Shown: piece after piece, positions 57,279 through 64,000 of the stretch | Layout: every line of letters begins with the position of its first letter | Position numbering within the stretch: position 1 is the first letter of the stretch | DNA from: Paramoeba atlantica | Lineage: Eukaryota > Discosea | NCBI GenBank assembly: GCA_977017575.1 | Contig: CDRNVI010000040.1 | Coordinates: forward strand, 186,001 to 250,000 | DNA: 64,000 bases | Reading direction: 5' to 3' | Translations under genes and position numbers: made by a program | The notes under the pieces: generated by a model | What the model was told of the DNA's origin: nothing | The model's database searches: none | The model's input: only the letters and a program-made list of their open reading frames with translations

Positions 57279-59426
57279 ATGAGACAGACTTGCTCGCGTC
57301 GCCTCCAGGTTGGGCGAGCCGCGTATATAAGCCCCGGAAGGCAATATGAGACTTCATTGGACAGTGAAACACAGGTGAACATTCTCACCGCACTAAAGTC
57401 CACTTCAACATTTGTGGGTCGAAAAGATATTCGTGCTGGCAAGCTTATAGCTCGTGACCGCGCATTAGATTCGCCGTACGTGTCAGAAATGCGAACCTGC
57501 TGTACGCATCGTGTTGATGAAGGGACATGCAGGATTTCGTTGCTTTACAATGTAAACCCGCGTGATACTGTTTTGCAAGAAGGACCGGCGGTTTTCACAC
57601 CTTGGGTCAAACAAGCAGAGTGTAGAGATAACTGTACTTGGCTTCAAAATCCTAGTTTTGTGCTCTGGATTGAGGGACTTCCTTTATCTGTCGTTTTAAA
57701 GTGTCTTCGGACATTAGTTGCTCCATATGAAGCGAGGGTATCTCTTTATGGGGGTTCCTTCCCCTATACTACTTGTTCTGCCCGAGTGGTACAAATTCGG
57801 GGAACGGTTCCCGTACATTGTTTGGCTTGTTTCCAGATGCGAAACGCGTACATATCGGAGCCTTCTAGTAGCGGGAAATGTAGATCAATGACTGAAGAAG
57901 ACACACCACCATACACAGCTCACGTGCTTCTTCGACGCGTACGGCTTGAAAAGGGCGGTTCTCATATTATTGATGAGAAAATGGCGAGGTTGATGAACAG
58001 GGGCTTTATTAACTATTATGGGCTTGCCCGCTTACAATATTTTTATAGCGCTCGCCCGCTTCTACATCGCCGTTGGTCTGATATCCTGCCTCAAATGATT
58101 TTACAGGCTTTTACCTCGCACGATCAAGCTCCCTTGGAGCTGTCACAATATTGTAAAACAAAAAGCACCTCGGACGCCTCAAAACTGCTTTCTGCGATAA
58201 AGCGGATCTCGAAACTTCACTCACCCGCTAACAATAGCTATCAAGATCGAAGCTCCCAATTCCCCCGGCTCCCTTCATGGATCGAGTGCGCCCTGACAGC
58301 TGTAGTGGAGAGTGGAGGCAACCACTTGACAAGCCTGCGACACATTCCAGCCCTGCGGCTGCGAGACTGCATACTTGCGGTTCAGTGCCGCATGTGGAAT
58401 TACCTCGCGGGGCAGAGAGTCCAACGGTATGGCAGCGATCGTGTGGTCGTTGGCGACCTCGTTGTGGATCACGCTTTGCGGAAAGCGTTCTCATGTACAA
58501 CTTTTCCTCGCTATGTGGTGCGACATGTACGGGATGAAGAAGATGCGAAACGGTTTCGTATCTTTGATGTTGTCTTACCCCTACCGTATAACAGTTCTCC
58601 GTTACACGAAACTGACTTTCCGAGATTGGAAGGGGTTAATTCAAAGGCGTATGTGGAGCTTGCACAAAGGTGGGCGGTAGAGAGCTTTTGGAAAATTCCA
58701 GATGATATTGGCGCTCTCTGTGAAATGAAACCTCTTTGGCCAGAGTATCGCCTTGTGGTATCGAGGCCATTGTCTTTAAAGCATCGTCTTATGCTTGATC
58801 CTCTACCCCCTGTATTCTCTGGCCGACGATTACCAAGTCAACTTATTCCAGATGCCGCTAGAATATTAGTGAACGACAGAATAGCATTTGAACTGCGTCA
58901 ACATTCTGCAGACGAAAACAACGATTCGGTAGCACATCAAAAAACGAGAATATTGGATAGATTTCGTGTTAGTAGGTTAGCGAGCATGTCTCCGATGCTG
59001 TCTCCGGTTGTACGAGAACGATTAAAGGAACAGAACATCAGCCTTCCAAATCTACCTTTAGGCGATCCTTTCACTTACAGCAGCGTGAGTCTTGCGCTTG
59101 AAATACAACTACCTTATGACGTTAATCTCACAAGTTGCTTGCGTGAAACCTTTGCATTACTTCCCCCGTCTACAAAAGAGGAGTTGATGTACCAGCGGGA
59201 CGTCGCATCGGCGTACTACAGTAGCGCACCTGATTTTGGAAAAGCATCTTTATACGCCGATGCAGACGGAATGACCAAATTTTATGAAGACGTCGCGCCA
59301 AGTCCTGATAAAAAAGTTGCGGTTCACAAGGACGCGTCAACGAAGTCCTGGATTTGTGAGTTTTGTGGCTCTCCAAACACTTCTATGAGAAGACAATGCG
59401 GGGTGTGTGGCGTGGAACCCTCTTAA
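57279..59426 (+). CDS. TruD/PUS7-like protein lacking the catalytic Asp, with a C-terminal RanBP2 finger
   Basis: This 715-residue protein shows the PUS7 order: FVLWIEGLPLSVVLKCLRTL, then VSLYGGSFPYTTCSARVV at the place of motif G-T-K-D-(K/R)-R-A-x-T-x-Q, NRGFINYYGLARLQYF (240-255, the F-x-NYYG-x-QRF motif), IPALRLRDCILAVQCRMWN, VVGDLV, FDVVLPLPY, and YRLVVSRPLSLKHRLM. In my alignment the catalytic Asp position is Phe161 and the neighbouring Lys is Ser160. The end of the protein is a RanBP2-type finger (WICEFCGSPN, C-x2-C). PUS7/TruD enzymes isomerise uridine; this one should be inactive, so an RNA-binding or assembly role is inferred. The N-terminus (MRQTCSRRLQVGRAAYIS) looks like a mitochondrial presequence. 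Confidence 0.85.
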   Translation: MRQTCSRRLQVGRAAYISPGRQYETSLDSETQVNILTALKSTSTFVGRKDIRAGKLIARDRALDSPYVSEMRTCCTHRVDEGTCRISLLYNVNPRDTVLQEGPAVFTPWVKQAECRDNCTWLQNPSFVLWIEGLPLSVVLKCLRTLVAPYEARVSLYGGSFPYTTCSARVVQIRGTVPVHCLACFQMRNAYISEPSSSGKCRSMTEEDTPPYTAHVLLRRVRLEKGGSHIIDEKMARLMNRGFINYYGLARLQYFYSARPLLHRRWSDILPQMILQAFTSHDQAPLELSQYCKTKSTSDASKLLSAIKRISKLHSPANNSYQDRSSQFPRLPSWIECALTAVVESGGNHLTSLRHIPALRLRDCILAVQCRMWNYLAGQRVQRYGSDRVVVGDLVVDHALRKAFSCTTFPRYVVRHVRDEEDAKRFRIFDVVLPLPYNSSPLHETDFPRLEGVNSKAYVELAQRWAVESFWKIPDDIGALCEMKPLWPEYRLVVSRPLSLKHRLMLDPLPPVFSGRRLPSQLIPDAARILVNDRIAFELRQHSADENNDSVAHQKTRILDRFRVSRLASMSPMLSPVVRERLKEQNISLPNLPLGDPFTYSSVSLALEIQLPYDVNLTSCLRETFALLPPSTKEELMYQRDVASAYYSSAPDFGKASLYADADGMTKFYEDVAPSPDKKVAVHKDASTKSWICEFCGSPNTSMRRQCGVCGVEPS

Positions 59427-59732
59427 AAGGGACTAAAAGTCAATTTGGCGTTGTGCTCCATGCGGTTCATAGTCAACTTCGACTAACCAGAATCTACTTT
59501 ATGTATTATTTCATTCTTTCATATTACGCTACTCTATATTTCACTCTTTATCATAAGTTGTGGAATATGCCTTCGACCGGAGCGGTAGTTATACAATCAC
59601 CATTGATTGTCAATGGTTTCTGAAGAATGAAAAAATTACAACGAATGTCCGTACGTGTATACTGATGATCCTTGCTTGTTGTTTTTTCTCTGATATAAAA
59701 CAAGAGTCAAACTTTTACGTGGGTCCTTCGTG
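59427..59732. other. Intergenic region with a solo repeat end
   Basis: The only feature is the repeat terminus near 59579-59605 (AGCGGTAGTTATACAATCAC). An 86-codon frame that crosses it overlaps the previous gene and is not credited. Confidence 0.45.
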
Positions 59733-60965
59733 ATGTACAAAAGCCATCATGCCAGAAAAATTGGTCAACAAAGAAAGAAGGCCTATATTGCAGCCTACAT
59801 GAAAGCGCAGCAGGCCAACAACCAATTCTTCCGTATTGGGGCTGCCTCTATCTTACAACGTTCTCCAGGCGTGACGAAACCCCCCGAGGTCATACGTTTC
59901 GGGGCGTGGCGCCTTCCGCAACGAACAAAGCATCAAATTTGGAGAGCTCGAAGCACACAAAGTCAAGTTGAGCAGAGCGCTATCGATCGGATCCCGGATC
60001 CCACCTATCTGGGCTCTGTACCACATGTATGGGAAATATTGAAAAGCAATGCAACACATGGCGGAGCATCTGATTCGTGTGAGAAACCTGCACAAATGCC
60101 ATCTGAGCTAGAAGGGGTGCGAACTGCGAGAGCGATAAGTGAAACGGTAATACCAACGTATGCCAGTCCGGTTCATCTAGAATTACTACGAACACAGAAA
60201 AGCTGGCTGCGTGCCCTTGATATTTGCGTACACCATTTATGGGTAAATTTAGCGCGAGTTGAGAAAGAGGAAACTCCGGCATCACGCAATTACAGGTCTG
60301 ATGGTACTGGCAAAGCGCTTATTCAATGGAGAAACACGTCAAGGGTAAGAAATATAAGGAATGAATCAAAGAATAAACAAGACCAGCTCGCGGTTGTTGT
60401 TTCATTGTGTCCGAAGGACTGTAAGAAGTCACCATGGATATGCTATCGGATCGCCCGTCACTGTCAGGTACGACCACGGATGGACACGCTTCTTTCACTG
60501 CTTGCCCGAAACGGGGATGATGGAAATTGGAAAACGGCAATGAAGCTGATGACCGACTCACTCCAAGGTCATGACACCAAAGAACATGGAACAACAGATA
60601 GAATTTACAACACAGCTTTCCTACACGATTTAGAGTCCCAATTTGCTCTGTTGATAAATATTGTAGGTACACGAAAGCAAGTTATTCACAAAATTTTAGA
60701 CCACGTAGAGACGTATTTTCCCCAGCTCAGAAGTAGTCCCGCAATCTGGGCCGCCTACATGAAAAGTAAGGTGTGTGGATGGAGAGAGTGCATAGACCTT
60801 TATCTTCATAACTTTCCCAAATATCACGTGAGTTCAGATACCAGACTGTTCAACACCTTATTACAAAGATGTACAAGCGCGGGTGCTCTCGGGGTTGCAA
60901 GATCTGTACTTGAGATTATGGCAACAAAAGGTATTCCTCAGTCGACAACAAATATGCCAGAATAA
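59733..60965 (+). CDS. PPR-like protein
   Basis: The start is ATG 59733 (MYKSHHARKIGQQRKKAYIA), a basic N-terminus that may target the mitochondrion. The 410 residues have helical-repeat character toward the end: IWAAYMKSKVCGWRECIDLY and RLFNTLLQRCTSAGALGVAR followed by EIMATKGIPQS, a good pentatricopeptide unit. The protein stops just after the PPR unit (STTNMPE), so the last repeat may be cut short. Binding of organellar RNA is the inferred role. Confidence 0.75.
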   Translation: MYKSHHARKIGQQRKKAYIAAYMKAQQANNQFFRIGAASILQRSPGVTKPPEVIRFGAWRLPQRTKHQIWRARSTQSQVEQSAIDRIPDPTYLGSVPHVWEILKSNATHGGASDSCEKPAQMPSELEGVRTARAISETVIPTYASPVHLELLRTQKSWLRALDICVHHLWVNLARVEKEETPASRNYRSDGTGKALIQWRNTSRVRNIRNESKNKQDQLAVVVSLCPKDCKKSPWICYRIARHCQVRPRMDTLLSLLARNGDDGNWKTAMKLMTDSLQGHDTKEHGTTDRIYNTAFLHDLESQFALLINIVGTRKQVIHKILDHVETYFPQLRSSPAIWAAYMKSKVCGWRECIDLYLHNFPKYHVSSDTRLFNTLLQRCTSAGALGVARSVLEIMATKGIPQSTTNMPE

Positions 60966-61093
60966 TGTTTCAGAATTTTAATGAAACTTTCATTAAAATT
61001 CGCTAAAATGCTACTTTCGGATGATATTAACTCTCGGGCCTGCTTGTCAATCGAATACACAACCGTTCTTGAAACTATTGTAACGGCACATTA

Positions 61094-62073
61094 GAGGGTT
61101 GAAACCTGTTAAGTTTTGCCGGGTTTTGCCAAGTTTTGCCTGGTTTTGCCAGGATACCTATTTTTGGGGGCGTCATTTTGGTAGACGTGTCACGGCTTCA
61201 AGAAGGGGTATCTTGCGAAAACAACGGCGTAGAAAGCTAGTATAGGTCCCAAACTCTCAAACTACTATAGGTGAAACGATTTTGAAAAGCTGTTTTTGGT
61301 CAAAAGGGCATATTTTTGTACCAAATAGTTTGTTCAATGAAATTTCTCCCCGACGAGTAGAAGAAAGTTCTTAAACTAACAAAAACTTTTTACCCTTCCT
61401 CATTAATATTGTACAGAAATATTACAAATGCTTGCATTGCGGGATTGCAATCACCTTTCACCTTCGCATGGCGCTGAAGAGTTTTTAAAAATTCTAGTAA
61501 GGAATGTTCATCCCGTAAGTCAATGGTAAGATTTTACTCACTCAAATATATCACACCCTTCGCGGTAGAAGCTCATATTGTTGCATGAAATGTAATTTTA
61601 AAGGTGATGCTAACTTTCTTTTTATAACGGTTCCTTTGTAATGGAGGACTCTAATAAATTATTTAGTCAAATACTACAAAAATCGTTTTCAGTCAGTCGG
61701 AAGAGTTGGTACAAAAATATGCCCTTTTCACCCTGTTTTTTAAGCCATGTTTTTCGCCAAGTTGACTTTTTTCTCAACTTTCTTTTCAGAAAAAAACGAA
61801 CTCGGCGGCCCCGTACTGTTGATACCAGGGGGAGTCGTCCCGGAGTACGGGAGTGGAAAATGTGCGCGAAAACCTCGGCTACCCTTTCTCGGGGTGTTTT
61901 TCGAAAAATAATTTTTTCAAAATTTTCATTTTTTGTGGCGCGAAAATACTTTGCAGCGCACGATGGAGATCAAGTATATTCTTCACTATTTTAGACAAAG
62001 GAGTTTCCTTCGCCACGTCAATGAGGAATATGCGGATTTTGCCAGGTTTTGCCTTTCATATGTTTCAACCCTC
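61094..62073 (+). repeat. Interspersed repeat copy (f) of the two-block family, interrupted
   Basis: The ends GAGGGTTGAAACC and GTTTCAACCCTC form inverted repeats flanked by TTA on both sides (61091-61093, 62074-62076), a 3-bp duplication like that of PIF/Harbinger elements. GTTTTGCC(A/G)G repeats lie inside both ends. Block 1 is at about 61195-61297 and block 2 at about 61785-61940. Between them sits the insertion at 61298-61732. Confidence 0.85.
61298..61732. mobile_element. 435-bp TIR element (hAT-like target duplication) nested in repeat (f)
   Basis: GGTCAAAAGGGCATATTTTT at the left and its complement at the right form 26-bp terminal inverted repeats with one mismatch. CTGTTTTT (8 bp) flanks both sides (61290-61297, 61733-61740). 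The copy at 48119-48661 shows the same site uninterrupted (ACTATTTTTTAAGCC). It is non-coding, so a non-autonomous element. Confidence 0.9.
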
Positions 62074-62340
62074 TTAGTCTTGTTACGTTGATGTCGTCAT
62101 ACATGTACAATATAAATTTTTCTTATGTCAGACGATAGAGTTAAGGAGATTGAACACATAGCATTGTAAAAAGTCAAAATTGTATACTCCCCCTCTAATA
62201 ACCAACTACTTTTTGGGATAAGGTGACATACATTTTATGTGTACTTGACCGGGTAGAGTAAGTTAGTGAAGGTGTACAGTATATCATTTACAAGTTCTCC
62301 AGTCTGAATCCCCGTAAAAATATTAGTATAGCGCACATAC

Positions 62341-63576
62341 ATGACCAGTCGTAAGGAATCAGCATTGCGATGGCCAGATTTGCATCAGCAAGCAATATTA
62401 GAGGTACAAACAAAGCTGAGCTATACGTGTGTTAACCATACCGATGCGCAATATTATTCACCAATTCTAAGCGAGAAACTTATATGGGAGATTGCACTCG
62501 AGCGTAACTGGGATAAGTTGTGTGGTTCTGTTATCTGCGCGAACCGAAAAACAAATTTACATCCTTCGAAAGCAATAGATCCGCAAAGATTTTGGTTTTG
62601 TGGTGACACCTGCCTTTCCTGGATGAGAAAGTACGCAGAAGAGTGCTCGAGCCAGAGGTTTGATCCGCATAGAGTTTTTCTATTGCTTAACGCCATTTTT
62701 CCAGCACATTCACTAGATGACCTTGAGAGGGCATACAACAAATATGTATGCACCGCTACAAGCCCAAGATCTCCGAAGACGAAAGCCGACATCTCTGGCA
62801 CTGCGACTCCTAGTCGTTCAAATAAAGTTCTTGCAGAACGTACCAACTCGGAACGTATAGTTGTGAGTTCGCGTAAGACCGGTGGTTCGTTATGGAGTAG
62901 CGAGGCAAATAAAACTCCGATAACTCAAAACGTTTTCAAAGGGCACCGACGCGATGAACGCAACGTCCACCTAATCGATGAGCTACAAAATGCTACTGGT
63001 GCCACTTTGCTCACGGAAGGTATTCACAGCGATATTTTGTTGGGTGAAGAACAGTCAGGTGATATAGATTCTGATGACGATGATAATGTTGGACTTGTCA
63101 GGGAGTCGCTGTATAGCGGTGTTCCGATGCTACACAGTCTCTTGTTATCGTGGATAACTCCCCAAACGCAAGATGTCCTTCGCTCTGAATGTGAGTCGGA
63201 ATATCGTCATCCAATTGGGACCATGAATTCTTATCAGAAACTGGTCGATGAGCGCGTAATTGATTCACTTCATAGTTATGGTTTTGATATACCTCCCAGA
63301 ACACGTCAAAGCATCCGTCAAGTGGTCGAAACTTTTAAAATACATCCTACGTACCTTCGAGAGCTTGGCGAAATTGATGATTCCGGAGAATTCCTGTCCA
63401 CTAATAGTAACGAAGATTTATGGCTTGGCTTAGGATTGGTACTACTATGGAGATTAACAAACAGTCTTAATGGCAACATCAGGGAGAAAATTCAATACGT
63501 ATGGGAAACGCACCTGAAGTTTAAGTCGGAAGAAATTCTGTTTCTAGTTAAGAACTTCGAAGGACAACGCCAATAG
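62341..63576 (+). CDS. RPAP2: RPAP2/Rtr1-family RNA polymerase II CTD phosphatase homologue
   Basis: This 411-residue protein starts at ATG 62341. Residues about 38-100 match the Rtr1 zinc module: YYSPILSEKLIWEIALERNW, LCGSVICANR (Cys pair), and FWFCGDTCLSWMRKYAEE (Cys pair). The middle is Ser/Thr-rich and disordered-looking, and residues about 255-405 form a helical domain (LLLSWITPQTQDVLRSE, LGLGLVLLWRLTNSL) like the C-terminal part of RPAP2. The family removes Ser5 phosphate from the polymerase II CTD and helps import the polymerase. Since kinetoplastids lack canonical heptads, the substrate here is open. Confidence 0.8.
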   Translation: MTSRKESALRWPDLHQQAILEVQTKLSYTCVNHTDAQYYSPILSEKLIWEIALERNWDKLCGSVICANRKTNLHPSKAIDPQRFWFCGDTCLSWMRKYAEECSSQRFDPHRVFLLLNAIFPAHSLDDLERAYNKYVCTATSPRSPKTKADISGTATPSRSNKVLAERTNSERIVVSSRKTGGSLWSSEANKTPITQNVFKGHRRDERNVHLIDELQNATGATLLTEGIHSDILLGEEQSGDIDSDDDDNVGLVRESLYSGVPMLHSLLLSWITPQTQDVLRSECESEYRHPIGTMNSYQKLVDERVIDSLHSYGFDIPPRTRQSIRQVVETFKIHPTYLRELGEIDDSGEFLSTNSNEDLWLGLGLVLLWRLTNSLNGNIREKIQYVWETHLKFKSEEILFLVKNFEGQRQ

Positions 63577-63872
63577 TGCAGAAGAATCGTTTCTTCTCTT
63601 TATTCTCGTATCGTAGTGTGAGGTGAAAAACAGGTGTATTGTAGCGAGTGCGAAACAGTTAGAGTTACCTCTAATAGTTAGTTAAGAATTGTAGGAAATA
63701 TAGGACTGAAAAAGTGCATCCCTAGAACTATGAAAATATGAAATCTCAAATTCTAGAATAGTGACCAAAATTCTGAATTTGAATTTCAAGATCGAATGTA
63801 GACCTTATTTACACATAAAACGTTTTTTTGAAGTGTGAACGCATCTTTAAGGAAAGATATTTATAGCATAAG

Positions 63873-64000
63873 ATGTCACGCTTTCGAAAGAAGCGTAATC
63901 GGCCCAACGTTTGGCATGAATCTCAATCCATTAACAATAATGTCAACGAAAACTTTGAAACGTTTTACAGAGCGACGCTACCCTGGGCAGAGGCACAACA
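63873..64000 (+). CDS. Start of a further gene (3' partial)
   Basis: From ATG 63873 the frame is open to the window end: MSRFRKKRNRPNVWHESQSI and then NENFETFYRATLPWAEAQ. A basic N-terminus followed by N-x-x-F-x-x-FYR is reminiscent of the start of NOL1/NOP2/Sun-type RNA methyltransferases, but 42 residues are too few to decide. Confidence 0.55.
   Translation, partial: MSRFRKKRNRPNVWHESQSINNNVNENFETFYRATLPWAEAQ

Noticed and set aside
60940-61010. Frameshifted continuation of the PPR-like gene
   Set aside because: Another frame stays open for about 20 codons past the stop, but without similarity to a PPR motif that would prove a shift.

Overview
The window looks like nuclear DNA of a euglenozoan: a kinetoplastid, possibly an early-branching one, or a diplonemid. 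Three things point there. Two degenerate retroelements carry at their 5' ends a sequence with the hallmark of the kinetoplastid/diplonemid spliced leader (ending CAGTTTCTGTACCTTGTTG, cap-proximal part TAACGATAAAGA). Almost every convincing protein gene is intronless and on the + strand, as in polycistronic transcription with trans-splicing. The gene set (PPR-like proteins, RanBP2-finger proteins, La, GAR1, prefoldin, pseudo-enzymes) suits such a nucleus. The species cannot be decided from this sequence alone.

Layout. 1-8.1 kb is a gene array: a 21-finger RanBP2-type protein (5' end outside the window), a leucine-rich-repeat protein, MYG1, La and TTC4/CNS1. 8.4-8.9 kb holds the only plausible minus-strand gene, followed by a repeat (9.0-9.9 kb). 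10.3-16.7 kb holds a stand-alone malonyl-CoA transacylase of the fungal-FAS type and a 1527-residue kinesin. 16.9-31.2 kb is a mobile-element island. It contains a hairpin repeat, a truncated non-LTR retroelement (A), a decayed hAT-like transposase, several short TIR elements, and a complete but broken non-LTR element (B, 23.1-30.1 kb) that was split by a 2.1-kb TIR element. One unknown small gene (31.2-31.8 kb) sits before a second island (32-35.7 kb) of two adjacent TIR elements, one with a homopurine core and one with a 96-bp satellite, plus a Merlin-like transposase fragment.

35.9-46.8 kb is a second + strand array: an exonuclease/pseudo-DNA-polymerase, an AlaX-type editing protein, prefoldin subunit 4, GAR1, an Fe/Mn-SOD-fold protein, an RRM-like protein and a PPR-like protein. 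Repeats and a reverse-transcriptase fragment occupy 46.8-48.7 kb. A third array at 48.9-54.1 kb carries phosphomevalonate kinase, an FHA-kinase and a membrane-anchored aldehyde dehydrogenase. Nested Tc1/mariner-type elements fill 54.2-57.1 kb. The last array (57.3-64.0 kb) has a PUS7/TruD-like protein without its catalytic Asp and with a C-terminal RanBP2 finger, a PPR-like protein, an RPAP2/Rtr1 homologue, and the start of another gene. A nested repeat lies at 61.1-62.1 kb.

Common themes. Several genes are plausible parts of RNA metabolism, perhaps mitochondrial (RanBP2 fingers, PPR-like proteins, pseudo-PUS7, SOD-fold protein), and three are apparent pseudo-enzymes or altered enzymes. The most unusual mobile-element signals are spliced-leader-tagged retroelements whose two copies conserve a 2A-like peptide through synonymous codon changes only, and a family of divergent repeats sharing two conserved internal blocks.
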